A program made the translations under genes and the position numbers. From Robiginitalea sediminis (GTDB lineage Bacteria; Bacteroidota; Bacteroidia; Flavobacteriales; Flavobacteriaceae), in contig NZ_NGNR01000002.1 of the NCBI RefSeq assembly GCF_002198115.1, positions 248,001 through 312,000 of the forward strand: 64,000 bases of DNA, read 5' to 3'. How positions within the stretch are numbered: position 1 is the stretch's first letter; each line of letters opens with the position of its first letter. The notes beneath the pieces were generated by a model. That model worked only from the letters and a program-made list of their open reading frames with translations. It did no database searches and was not told where the DNA came from. Below, in pieces: positions 27,017 through 35,228 of this stretch.

Positions 27017-27377
27017 AGTTTTTTTTAAAAAGAATGTAAACCGCTGCAGCCAGAAAGGTAATCCCTATACCCAGGGGCTCATACAGCAGTCCCGAATCCA
27101 GGTAATCCGTATACGGATCCAGGAGGACGTATAAGATAAACGGGGAAACAAAAAGGACAATCGCACCGATAAGGCGAAGCAGTAACCCGAATTGGGTGCC
27201 CACCTGGCTCATCAGGGCCTGTTGTTTTTCCTCATCGGTCATTTCCCGGTTCTTCATGGCCTCCAGTTGGGATTTGTAGGACCCCAACAAGCGGCTGACC
27301 AACCCCGTGAGCTTAATTTTTTCGAAGATCAGGCAACACAGGAGGGTCGCCACAAAAATGATGGCATAGCCCAGCAT
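26994..27377 (-). CDS. Small three-TM membrane protein in the sulfation operon
   Basis: I do not recognise this 127-residue protein. It has membrane segments at about 2-18, 65-87 and 97-115, separated by a charged helix (about 27-55, with YKSQLEAMKNREMTDEEKQQ) that could lie in the cytoplasm or form a short coiled coil. The C-terminus is basic (KKNYGRVFGK). It lies five bases after the 50-residue protein and overlaps the sulfotransferase downstream, so it is probably produced with them. It may be an accessory or scaffold for the membrane-anchored ASST-like protein; this is inferred only from location. Confidence 0.75.
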   Translation of the reverse strand: MLGYAIIFVATLLCCLIFEKIKLTGLVSRLLGSYKSQLEAMKNREMTDEEKQQALMSQVGTQFGLLLRLIGAIVLFVSPFILYVLLDPYTDYLDSGLLYEPLGIGITFLAAAVYILFKKNYGRVFGK

Positions 27378-27382
27378 GAGGT

Positions 27383-27535
27383 TCAGGATTTACTGAATTT
27401 GCTCTTCAGAAATCCGAAAAACCGCTTTATAGGCAGCCAGAAGATGGCCACAAGAAATGCAAATATGGTCAGGAAAATACCACTGATAACAGCGATGATG
27501 CCTCCTCCGAGGCCGGGTCCTAGATACAAAAACAT
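27383..27535 (-). CDS. 50-residue single-span membrane protein (YLGPG-type)
   Basis: This small gene encodes 50 residues. The sequence begins MFLYLGPGLGGG, continues with a strongly hydrophobic span (about 13-35) and ends in a basic tail (IKRFFGFLKSKFSKS). It resembles a class of tiny bacterial membrane proteins starting with a Y-L-x-P-G glycine-rich motif that I associate with surface-polysaccharide loci; their function is unknown to me. Spacing supports it as real: 13 bases after the ASST-like stop and five bases before the next gene. It may be a subunit or stabiliser of the membrane proteins beside it. Confidence 0.78.
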   Translation of the reverse strand: MFLYLGPGLGGGIIAVISGIFLTIFAFLVAIFWLPIKRFFGFLKSKFSKS

Positions 27536-27548
27536 AAGTCGAGTATTT

Positions 27549-28871
27549 TTATTTTTTAATTAACCTGCTCCAAAACAAGCTGGAGATATGTTCCGGGTCT
27601 ATGCGCTTGGTAAACTCCATTTTCTTGGAAGTGGAGTCTGCAAAAATAATACGACCGTTATTGGTGTCTTCTATAAAGATATCACCATTTGCCAGGATTT
27701 CACTCCTGCCGGATGTAATGGTACTGATATTTTCTTCCCGCAAGGGGGTTTCATATGGTGTAGTAACGTCCCCGGTGGCAAAATCATATACGTAAACACT
27801 GTTATGTTCCTTCTTCGGGGGGAAAAACAAACCTTTGCGGACCACCTTCGGGTCCAGGGCACTTTCTTCCCGGATAATATCGTTCCCAAAGATGCTTACC
27901 CGTGTGCTGTCTACAAAATCGGCGTCGTGCTGGTTCATCCAGGGGCCTTGTTTGAGCCATACAATGGCATCGGTTCCGGGCCGGTAGAGGAAGACCGTAT
28001 TGATGTTCCTGCAAGAGACCAGAAGGTCGCCTTTTTGCCAGTACGGGGAATCCGTAAGAGCGGGCTGGATATCATTCAGGTGGATAGGGTCGCTGATGAG
28101 CTGGCCCTTCTGAATAACCAGGTCCCCGTATCCGTTTTCAACCAGGATCTGAATTACAGGTTTGTCGAAAAGGATGTCCCCGGTCTGCGGGTCTATCTTG
28201 GTGATAGAATCATCCATCAAGGATTTCTCGGCCTGGGAGGAGGGGGGAATGAAATCGTAAGCATTGGCCAGGTGCGGCCTGCTGCAGACCCAGATATTTC
28301 CTTCGGCATCGGCTTCACTGGTATGATGGTAGTTGCGGTCATTCTTTACCCAAACCACCTTGCTGTCCTTATCGATCCTGGCCAGAAGGCTGGTCAGCTG
28401 GGAGTTAAATACCAGGGAACTGTCCGCAAGCATAAGGGCATGCATAAAATACAAGTCGCTTCCCGCCGGCGGCCTACGTGGATCCTTTTCGTTCTGGCCT
28501 GCATCGTATAGCATGGCGTTATCCGGGGTCCAGGTCTTGAGGGTCTTGCCGGAGGGTACCTCCATCAATTCGAATTGCTGGCCGAATGGAGCGGTTTTGT
28601 AGGAAACCAGCAGTTTTGGGTAGCTGAACTCTCCCGGAGCCTTAAAGGTTTCCAGGCCATCGGAACTGGTAGCATTGGCCACGTAGAATTCCGGCTTTCC
28701 CAGGGCTTTCTTTACATTAGAAGGCAATTCGGCCATAAAGCGGACAGACTGGCCCATAATGCCCCATTTACCTTTTTCGCCGAAATAGACGTTCCGAACC
28801 AGGGCCGAAAGTCCTATGCTGTACAGGAGGATGGCAACTATAACAATAAATGCGATTCTCAGTTTTTTCAT
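27549..28871 (-). CDS. Membrane-anchored arylsulfotransferase (ASST)-like protein
   Basis: This 440-residue protein has one N-terminal membrane anchor (about 5-23) and a periplasmic beta-propeller-like domain. Histidine-containing motifs match arylsulfate sulfotransferases (PAPS-independent, ping-pong enzymes with a sulfo-histidine intermediate): NYHHTSEADAEGNIWV near 177-192, HLNDIQ near 263 and NQHDADF near 310. ASSTs normally move sulfate from a phenolic sulfate to another phenol. Here, between two PAPS sulfotransferases in a polysaccharide context, it might sulfate or desulfate an exported glycan; this is inference. The DsbL/DsbI-type partners of enterobacterial ASST are absent. It could alternatively be a non-catalytic propeller. 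Confidence 0.75.
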   Translation of the reverse strand: MKKLRIAFIVIVAILLYSIGLSALVRNVYFGEKGKWGIMGQSVRFMAELPSNVKKALGKPEFYVANATSSDGLETFKAPGEFSYPKLLVSYKTAPFGQQFELMEVPSGKTLKTWTPDNAMLYDAGQNEKDPRRPPAGSDLYFMHALMLADSSLVFNSQLTSLLARIDKDSKVVWVKNDRNYHHTSEADAEGNIWVCSRPHLANAYDFIPPSSQAEKSLMDDSITKIDPQTGDILFDKPVIQILVENGYGDLVIQKGQLISDPIHLNDIQPALTDSPYWQKGDLLVSCRNINTVFLYRPGTDAIVWLKQGPWMNQHDADFVDSTRVSIFGNDIIREESALDPKVVRKGLFFPPKKEHNSVYVYDFATGDVTTPYETPLREENISTITSGRSEILANGDIFIEDTNNGRIIFADSTSKKMEFTKRIDPEHISSLFWSRLIKK

Positions 28872-28895
28872 GGGAAGGCAGCTTTATACTGTCGT

Positions 28896-29795
28896 TTATT
28901 TATAGCCGTATTTCCGAAGCCAGGGATAGGCCAGGAGTTTGACGGTCAGCTTTTTGGATGCCGGCATGTTTTCAATCCACTGGGTATCCAATTTAAGGCG
29001 AATTCGGGACTCCTTCCTAAGCTTGTTCCCTGCCACCATGTGCAACTCCTCGTTGGGGATTTCTTTTTTAAGGGCCATGGCAATTTTTGTAATGTCTATT
29101 TCGGCTACGTCCCGGACTTTTTCTAGGAAGGCATCGGGCGCTTTTAGCAAGTCTTCGTATCGCAGCCAAACAGAATGTTTGTTGTTTTTTCGGACCATAT
29201 CCGATTGGCGGTTTATGACCGTCCAGAAAAGGGCGGTCCTCCAAACGGGGTAGTGTTTGGCCTGGTTCTTCGTCTTGTTCAGAGACCAAGCCACCCCTCT
29301 GGGGTCTCGGGTGAGATGAATGATCCGCAAGTCAATGAAATTGCTTTGGGACAGCAAATAAGCCCGGAGCGGGTTTTTTGAAATGTCTATAATGGTGTCT
29401 TTTCCGCTGACCTTCTGAAGGGCTCCGTAAAAGACTTCCATAAATTCATAGTACTTATTGCGCTCTGCAATAGCTTCCTTGCGGGTGCTCTTAACACGCC
29501 TCCAGGCCTTCAGCGATTTGGTTTTTTCCAGGCTGCCAGCATGGCGGGCCCGATCGAAAATTTCCGCTTCGCTCCATGTTTTTCGCAATTCGGTCCAAAC
29601 AGCCGACCAGAATTCACAGGTCTGGAGATCCTTTTCGCAGGCACAGGTATCACGTCCGGTAATCAGGTCGGTAAGGCCCGTTAATTCCCCCCCGGAAAAC
29701 GCTTCGGAATTCTTGGAAAGGAGGATGCCGAAAAGGGTGGAACCAGATCTTCCGGAGCCCATACAGTATACTACTTTCAGTTTTTTATCAGCCAT
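28896..29795 (-). CDS. PAPS-dependent sulfotransferase family protein
   Basis: This 299-residue protein has a clear 5'-phosphosulfate-binding loop GSGRSGSTLFG at 13-23 and a 3'-phosphate-binding stretch LTRDPRGVAWSLN around 158-170. A pair of cysteines near 52-64 (TCACEKDLQTC) is unusual and may bind metal or form a disulfide. It should use PAPS made by the CysDNC module in the neighbouring operon and release PAP for CysQ. It is 51 bases after the epimerase and 24 bases before the ASST-like gene, all on the same strand. The acceptor is presumably a glycan. Confidence 0.9.
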   Translation of the reverse strand: MADKKLKVVYCMGSGRSGSTLFGILLSKNSEAFSGGELTGLTDLITGRDTCACEKDLQTCEFWSAVWTELRKTWSEAEIFDRARHAGSLEKTKSLKAWRRVKSTRKEAIAERNKYYEFMEVFYGALQKVSGKDTIIDISKNPLRAYLLSQSNFIDLRIIHLTRDPRGVAWSLNKTKNQAKHYPVWRTALFWTVINRQSDMVRKNNKHSVWLRYEDLLKAPDAFLEKVRDVAEIDITKIAMALKKEIPNEELHMVAGNKLRKESRIRLKLDTQWIENMPASKKLTVKLLAYPWLRKYGYK

Positions 29796-29846
29796 TTAAT
29801 GGTTTCCTTAAATTGTTTTTGATTTTTAGCTTTGACTGCGAATGAA

Positions 29847-30875
29847 TCAGGTTTGGTAATATTCCCTGTACCAGGCTACAAACGCAGCAATTCCATCTGA
29901 AATGGAAGTATTCGGGCGGTAGTCGTAATCCCGTTGAAGGGCGCTGGTACTGGCCCAGGTTCGGTTGACATCTCCTGGTTGCATAGGCATCATTTCCTTG
30001 AGGGCCTTTTTACCGGTGTGTTTTTCGATTTCCGAAATAAAATCCATCAGGTTTACGGATTTCCCATTCCCGATATTGTAGAGCTTGTAGCGGTCTTCGG
30101 CCGAAGCCCTGTCGGCGAGGTCATCCTCTGCGATGCGCACCACCCCCTCCACGATGTCATCTATGTAGGTGAAATCCCGTTCCAGGTCCCCGTTGTTGAA
30201 GACCTTGATAGGTTTTTCCTTCAGGATGGCATCTGTGAAAAGGAACAGTGCCATATCGGGCCTGCCCCAGGGACCGTAAACCGTAAAAAAGCGCAGGCCT
30301 GTGGTGGGTAGCCCGTACAGGTGGCTATAGGTATGGGCCATCAGTTCATTACTCTTCTTGGTTGCTGCATAGAGGCTGATAGGGTGATCTACCCGGTCCG
30401 ATGTCTCGAAAGGGATTTTTTCATTTTGCCCATAAACACTGGAGCTGCTGGCATAAACCAGGTGTTTCACCCCGTAATGCCGGCAACACTCCAACAGATT
30501 TACGAATCCTATTAGGTTACTGTCTACGTAGGCCATAGGGTTCTCCAGGCTGTACCGTACCCCTGCCTGGGCCGCCATATTGCAAACCACATCGAATCCA
30601 TGTTCCTTAAAAAGGGCGGGGAGGCCTTCACGGTCCTCCAACAGCAGCCGCTGAAAGCGGAAATCCTCCCCATAGGTATTGCCCGAGCAAGTTTTTCCGA
30701 AGATTTCGGCGCAGGAAGGGTCAATCCCCAGGTTTTCCAGCCGCGCAAACTTGAGACCGGTGTCGTAGTAGTCATTAATGGAATCGATGCCCACAACCTG
30801 ATGCCCCTTTTTGAGGAGTTTTTCCGTCAGGTGATATCCGATAAAACCGGCAGCCCCGGTAATTAAGATCTTCAT
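29847..30875 (-). CDS. NAD-dependent epimerase, UDP-glucuronate 4-epimerase-like
   Basis: This is an extended SDR enzyme of about 342 residues (ATG at 30875; a TTG twelve bases upstream is less likely). The cofactor loop GAAGFIG is at 7-13, followed by DSINDYYD, and the active-site YAATKK lies around 166-171. The family includes CapI/WbpP-type UDP-glucuronate and UDP-GlcNAc(A) 4-epimerases, which interconvert gluco and galacto nucleotide sugars in the cytoplasm. It leads the sulfation operon, downstream of a TACTTTTG promoter element. It likely supplies a uronic acid donor to the polysaccharide that the downstream sulfotransferases modify; exact substrate not assigned. Confidence 0.9.
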   Translation of the reverse strand: MKILITGAAGFIGYHLTEKLLKKGHQVVGIDSINDYYDTGLKFARLENLGIDPSCAEIFGKTCSGNTYGEDFRFQRLLLEDREGLPALFKEHGFDVVCNMAAQAGVRYSLENPMAYVDSNLIGFVNLLECCRHYGVKHLVYASSSSVYGQNEKIPFETSDRVDHPISLYAATKKSNELMAHTYSHLYGLPTTGLRFFTVYGPWGRPDMALFLFTDAILKEKPIKVFNNGDLERDFTYIDDIVEGVVRIAEDDLADRASAEDRYKLYNIGNGKSVNLMDFISEIEKHTGKKALKEMMPMQPGDVNRTWASTSALQRDYDYRPNTSISDGIAAFVAWYREYYQT

Positions 30876-30907
30876 ATGAATAGGCAATATTCCCTAATAA
30901 TACGCCT

Positions 30908-30915
30908 CAAAAGTA
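30908..30915 (-). promoter_or_regulatory. Candidate -7 promoter element for the sulfation operon
   Basis: The minus strand reads TACTTTTG, an exact TAnnTTTG match. Transcription would begin roughly 25 bases before the epimerase ATG at 30875, supporting that start codon. Confidence 0.55.
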
Positions 30916-31236
30916 CATATATTGTATGAGGATGGTGCGAATAAATCGATGCTGCGGGCCATCTTTCGGCCAAGCGTGCATTTTATCGATAAAGGTAAGC
31001 AGGTACGACACTTTAACGGCATAAGGGAGGATAAACGACACCCCTTATGACAATTGGACGGAGATTAAAGCCCCTTGAACGAAATAGGGGGTTCGGATAC
31101 TGCGAAGTGCCACCTCTTAACCTATTTTTACGGCTCAGAACCGGGAATTCCGCCCTGGGCGCAAAAAGTGTTCAAAAGTGTTGATTTCCTGTTGATAACC
31201 TAACCATGATTCGAGCCTCTGAACCAAATTTAGGGA

Positions 31237-31244
31237 TATCTTTG
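31237..31244 (+). promoter_or_regulatory. Candidate -7 promoter element for the aminotransferase-wzc operon
   Basis: TATCTTTG matches TAnnTTTG exactly. The expected transcription start is about 18 bases before the ATG at 31269, which argues against the earlier in-frame ATG at 31206. Confidence 0.5.
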
Positions 31245-31268
31245 AAGGGCCCAATCGATTTAACCTCA

Positions 31269-32411
31269 ATGACCCATCCTGTCGCAGCGGATAGCAAGAT
31301 CTGGCTGTCTTCCCCTCATATGGGAGGAAGCGAACAGAAGTATGTCCAGCAGGCATTCGACACCAACTGGATTGCCCCCCTCGGACCCAATGTGACCGGG
31401 TTTGAAAAGGACCTTCAGCTTTACCTTTCAGATGGAGTAGAAGTAGCCGCCCTGAGTTCGGGTACCGCAGCCCTCCATTTGGGGTTGAAGTTACTCGGTG
31501 TGGGCCGCGGAGATATCGTGTTATGCCAGAGCTTTACGTTTTCAGCTTCCGCCAACCCTATTGCCTACCTCGGGGCAACCCCTGTTTTCATAGATAGTGA
31601 AAAGGATAGCTGGAATATCTCCCCGGACCTTCTGGAAGAGGCCATACGGGGCTACCTGGCTAAAGGGATCAAACCAAAGGCCATCGTGGCGGTACACCTC
31701 TACGGCATGCCTTACAAGGCCGACGCCCTGAGGCGAATTTCCCACCAGTACGACATTCCGGTGCTCGAAGATAGCGCGGAGGCATTGGGCAGTACCTATC
31801 ACGGACAGAAATGCGGTACCCTGGGTACCCTCTCTATCCTTTCATTCAACGGCAATAAGATAATTACCACCTCCGGCGGCGGTGCCCTGGTCACCCACAG
31901 TGCTGCCCTGAAGGAAAAAGCGGTCTTTCTGTCTACCCAGGCCCGGGATAACGCCCCCCATTACCAGCACTCCGAAATCGGGTATAATTATCGCCTCAGC
32001 AACGTCCTGGCCGGTATTGGCCGGGGTCAGATGGAGGTGCTGGACCAGCGGGTGGAAGCCCGCCGGGCAAACTATGAGACCTACCGCCAGCGCCTTCAGG
32101 GGCTGGAGGATATCAGCTTTCTGCAGGAGCCGGAAGGCAGTATGTCTAACCGCTGGCTTACCTGTATCCTTACCGGATCGTTCGAACAGCGGGAGCGCAT
32201 CCGCCTGGCCCTGGAAGCCCATAATATCGAGTCGCGTCCGCTCTGGAAACCGATGCACCTACAACCGGTTTTTGAACAGGCGGAACACTTTACGGATGGC
32301 ACCTCGGAAGATTTATTCGACCGTGGCCTGTGCCTTCCCAGCGGCTCAAACCTATCTGAATCAGACCTGAATCGTACCATCGACCTCATTTGCAAAGCAC
32401 ACACCCCATGA
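31269..32411 (+). CDS. DegT/DnrJ/EryC1/StrS-family sugar aminotransferase, PglE-like
   Basis: This PLP enzyme transfers an amino group, usually from glutamate, to a keto-nucleotide sugar. From the ATG at 31269 it has 380 residues and starts with the PglE-like KIWLSSPHMGG and TNWIAPLGPNV. The Schiff-base lysine is Lys197 in SFNGNKIITTSGGG. It ends in an ATGA overlap with the CapD-like dehydratase gene, whose 4-keto product is a natural substrate for it. The pair would make a UDP-4-amino-4,6-dideoxy sugar, as in bacillosamine synthesis. No PglD acetyltransferase is in the window. With the PglC-type enzyme at 9397-10011 it could define the first sugar of the repeat unit. Confidence 0.92.
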   Translation: MTHPVAADSKIWLSSPHMGGSEQKYVQQAFDTNWIAPLGPNVTGFEKDLQLYLSDGVEVAALSSGTAALHLGLKLLGVGRGDIVLCQSFTFSASANPIAYLGATPVFIDSEKDSWNISPDLLEEAIRGYLAKGIKPKAIVAVHLYGMPYKADALRRISHQYDIPVLEDSAEALGSTYHGQKCGTLGTLSILSFNGNKIITTSGGGALVTHSAALKEKAVFLSTQARDNAPHYQHSEIGYNYRLSNVLAGIGRGQMEVLDQRVEARRANYETYRQRLQGLEDISFLQEPEGSMSNRWLTCILTGSFEQRERIRLALEAHNIESRPLWKPMHLQPVFEQAEHFTDGTSEDLFDRGLCLPSGSNLSESDLNRTIDLICKAHTP

Positions 32412-34408
32412 TTAAAAACTACATTGTAAACAACGCACACCGCTATGCCTCCAAATGGGTGGTATTGGGTATTGACGTGTTTATAATAAGCGTTTCCTTC
32501 GTACTCTCGTACCTCATCCGGTTTAACCTGACCCTGAATTTCGACACGGACCGGTTGCTCTACCAGTTGCCTGTCGTGGCCCTAATCGGCACCTTGTCGT
32601 TCCTCGTTACCGGTTCCTATAAGGGGGTTGTGAGGCACACCGGGGTCCGGGACGTTTATAACATCTTCAATGCCATTTGCGTTTCCAGTATCTTCACGAT
32701 TTTCTTCGTGATTCTGAACCGGCAGTTGGGGATCCTCAGCGATTTTACCATCCCGCTGTCCATTATCATTATCCACAGCCTTATTGCGTTTATTGCATTA
32801 ACCGCCTCCCGGTATGTGTTCAAATCGCTGTATCACAGCCTGGTGCGGAAATTCAATGTGTATAAAAACGTGTTGATCTACGGAGCCGGGGAAGCCGGTA
32901 TCCTCACTTACAATACCCTGAGCAGCCACTCGGCAAGCGATGCCCGGGTTATCGGGTATATCGACGACGACAGCAAGAAGTCCGGGAAGAATATCAACGG
33001 CATTCGGGTATACGCGGCCAGAGAACTCTCCAAGGAGTTCATAGACCGTTTCAGTATCGATGAGATCATCGTTTCTATTAACAATATCGAACAGCACAAG
33101 CTTCGTGAAATCGTCGAAAGTCTTGTGGACTTCCAGGTGCAGGTCAAAATTGTGCCTCCCGTAGAGGATTGGATCAACGGAGAACTCAAGCTTTCACAGA
33201 TCAAGCAGGTTCAGATTGAAGACCTGTTGAACCGAACGCCTATCAGCATCCGCAAATCCCGCGTTAGTTCCGAATTGAAGGACCAGGTCATTATGGTGAC
33301 CGGTGGGGCCGGATCTATCGGGAGCGAGATAGTCCGGCAGATCGCCAACTACGACTACAAAGCCCTTATCATTATTGACCAGGCAGAATCCCCCCTGTAT
33401 GACCTCCAGCAGGAGCTTAAGCAGAAAGGCTTCCACAACTTTGTGCCCATAGTGGCGGATATCCGCGACAAGAACCGGATGAACAGTTTCTTTCAGGAGC
33501 ACCAGCCCACTATTGTCTTCCATGCGGCGGCCTATAAGCACGTACCGCTTATGGAGTACAACTCCTACGAAGCCATCAAGATCAATGTGGCGGGCACCAA
33601 GGTTCTGGCGGATTTATCCCTGTTGCACAAGGTGGACAAATTCGTATTTGTCTCTACCGATAAGGCGGTAAACCCCACCAATGTGATGGGGGCCACCAAG
33701 CGGATTGCGGAGATGTATATCAGCTGCATGCAGCAGGAGCACAAAACCAAATTCATAACCACCCGCTTTGGGAACGTTTTGGGATCCAACGGCTCCGTTA
33801 TCCCGCTATTCCGCCGCCAGATCGAAAGCGGTGGCCCGCTCACGGTTACCCATAAAGATATTACCCGTTATTTTATGACCATCCCGGAGGCCTCCCAGCT
33901 GGTACTCGAAGCCGCCGCCATGGGTAAGGGAGGGGAGATTTTCATTTTCGATATGGGCGAATCCGTTCGGATTTTCGACCTGGCCAAGAACATGATCAAA
34001 CTCTCAGGGTTGAGGTATCCGGAAGATATCGACATCAAGATTACCGGTTTACGCCCGGGTGAAAAACTCTATGAAGAGTTGTTGGCGAATGGTGAAAACA
34101 CCCTGCCAACCTATCACAAGAAGATCATGATCAGCAAGGTGCGGGAGCTGGATTATGCCGGGGTTCGTTCCCTGATTAACGAACTGTGTATCTCCAATAT
34201 GTTTTTCAATGCCGACACGGTTAAACTTATGAAGGAGATCGTCCCGGAATACGTTTCCAACAATTCCGAATTCTGCAAGCTCGATACCCCGGCGCAAGGG
34301 GAGGCCTTACGCGAGAAGGGCCCGGAAGAATCCCTTGCCAAACCGGACCGGGCTACCATATATGAAAGTTACATACGCGCTAACGTAGAATCAAAAACCA
34401 AAGAATGA
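32408..34408 (+). CDS. CapD/WbpM/PglF-type membrane nucleotide-sugar 4,6-dehydratase
   Basis: This 666-residue protein starts at the ATG at 32408 in an ATGA overlap. Four N-terminal membrane segments (about 15-140) lead to a CoA-binding-like Rossmann domain and then a dehydratase domain with GGAGSIGSE starting at 299. The catalytic segment STDKAVNPTNVMGATK places Met427 and Lys431 where classical SDRs have Tyr and Lys, as in the large WbpM/PglF group. It removes water from a UDP-HexNAc to give a 4-keto-6-deoxy sugar at the membrane. The aminotransferase before it and export genes after it fit a polysaccharide precursor role. Confidence 0.94.
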   Translation: MIKNYIVNNAHRYASKWVVLGIDVFIISVSFVLSYLIRFNLTLNFDTDRLLYQLPVVALIGTLSFLVTGSYKGVVRHTGVRDVYNIFNAICVSSIFTIFFVILNRQLGILSDFTIPLSIIIIHSLIAFIALTASRYVFKSLYHSLVRKFNVYKNVLIYGAGEAGILTYNTLSSHSASDARVIGYIDDDSKKSGKNINGIRVYAARELSKEFIDRFSIDEIIVSINNIEQHKLREIVESLVDFQVQVKIVPPVEDWINGELKLSQIKQVQIEDLLNRTPISIRKSRVSSELKDQVIMVTGGAGSIGSEIVRQIANYDYKALIIIDQAESPLYDLQQELKQKGFHNFVPIVADIRDKNRMNSFFQEHQPTIVFHAAAYKHVPLMEYNSYEAIKINVAGTKVLADLSLLHKVDKFVFVSTDKAVNPTNVMGATKRIAEMYISCMQQEHKTKFITTRFGNVLGSNGSVIPLFRRQIESGGPLTVTHKDITRYFMTIPEASQLVLEAAAMGKGGEIFIFDMGESVRIFDLAKNMIKLSGLRYPEDIDIKITGLRPGEKLYEELLANGENTLPTYHKKIMISKVRELDYAGVRSLINELCISNMFFNADTVKLMKEIVPEYVSNNSEFCKLDTPAQGEALREKGPEESLAKPDRATIYESYIRANVESKTKE

Positions 34409-35175
34409 AAGGGTTAAAACAAACTTGGGGCCTCTGGCTGGTCCTTGCGGCTCTGGGGCTGAATTCCTGTGCCTCTAAGAAGGAAGTTGTTTATTTTCAG
34501 GATGCCGGGAATTTCGAAACCCTTGTAAACAAGGAGGATTTCACCCCAAAATTCAAGGTTGACGACCTGATCAACATTCACGTATCCACCCTCGACCCGG
34601 AGTCTTCTGCCCCTTTTAATCTCTATCAGGGGATTACCGAAGGGGGGGTACGTCCCGAAAAGGTAAATTACCTGGTAGACTCTAGCGGAGAGATCGATTT
34701 CCCGGTTATTGGGAAGGTAAAAGTTGCCGGGTTGTCGCCGGAGGAAACCAGGGTCATGCTGCGGGAGCGGCTGTCTGAGTACCTGGTGGACCCTATCATA
34801 AACCTGCGACTTGAAAACTTTACGGTAACCGTGCTAGGGGAAGTTAACCGGCCTGGCACCTATCCGATCAACGGAGAGCGGGTGACGGTTATGGAGGCCA
34901 TTGGCCTTGCCGGTGACCTGACCATTAAAGGGCAACGCCACAATGTTCTGGTAATTCGTGATTTTGACGGAACCAAGGTGTATACCCGGATAGACCTGAC
35001 CAAAAAAGGTGTCCTGAACTCTCCGGTATACTACCTTACCCAGAACGATGTTATCTATGTGGAGCCCAACCAGTCGGCTATTACCTCCTCCAGCCTGGAT
35101 AACCGTGCAACCATTGCGATTTCTATCGCCTCTATCCTCATTACCTCTACGGTCATTGTGCTTACACGAAGATAA
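34405..35175 (+). CDS. Wza-like polysaccharide export lipoprotein
   Basis: This 256-residue outer-membrane lipoprotein (Cys22 in LGLNSC) has a Poly_export domain at about 48-135 and an SLBB domain at about 140-195. A hydrophobic stretch at the C-terminus (about 233-253, ending LTRR) could span the outer membrane, as the Wza C-terminal helix does. It forms the exit channel and contacts the Wzc-like kinase encoded 53 bases downstream. Its start overlaps the dehydratase stop as ATGA. The length is typical of Bacteroidota homologues, which are shorter than E. coli Wza. Confidence 0.94.
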   Translation: MKGLKQTWGLWLVLAALGLNSCASKKEVVYFQDAGNFETLVNKEDFTPKFKVDDLINIHVSTLDPESSAPFNLYQGITEGGVRPEKVNYLVDSSGEIDFPVIGKVKVAGLSPEETRVMLRERLSEYLVDPIINLRLENFTVTVLGEVNRPGTYPINGERVTVMEAIGLAGDLTIKGQRHNVLVIRDFDGTKVYTRIDLTKKGVLNSPVYYLTQNDVIYVEPNQSAITSSSLDNRATIAISIASILITSTVIVLTRR

Positions 35176-35228
35176 CCAGGTATTTCCCCTTACCTGAAGT
35201 CACTAAAACCTACCGGATTACATACGCT

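Larger units (their letters stand above)
30876..31268. other. Divergent promoter region between epimerase and aminotransferase operons
   Basis: This 393-base region drives two opposite operons. Each side has an exact TAnnTTTG -7 element (30908-30915 minus, 31237-31244 plus). Between them is an inverted repeat CATAAGGG/CCCTTATG (31020-31027 and 31042-31049, 14-base loop), which has no T run and so is more likely a protein site or RNA structure than a terminator. No coding region is convincing here. Confidence 0.45.

Noticed and set aside
32798-33541. Minus-strand frames opposite the CapD-like dehydratase
   Set aside because: The plus-strand gene has all catalytic motifs; the opposite frames have none.
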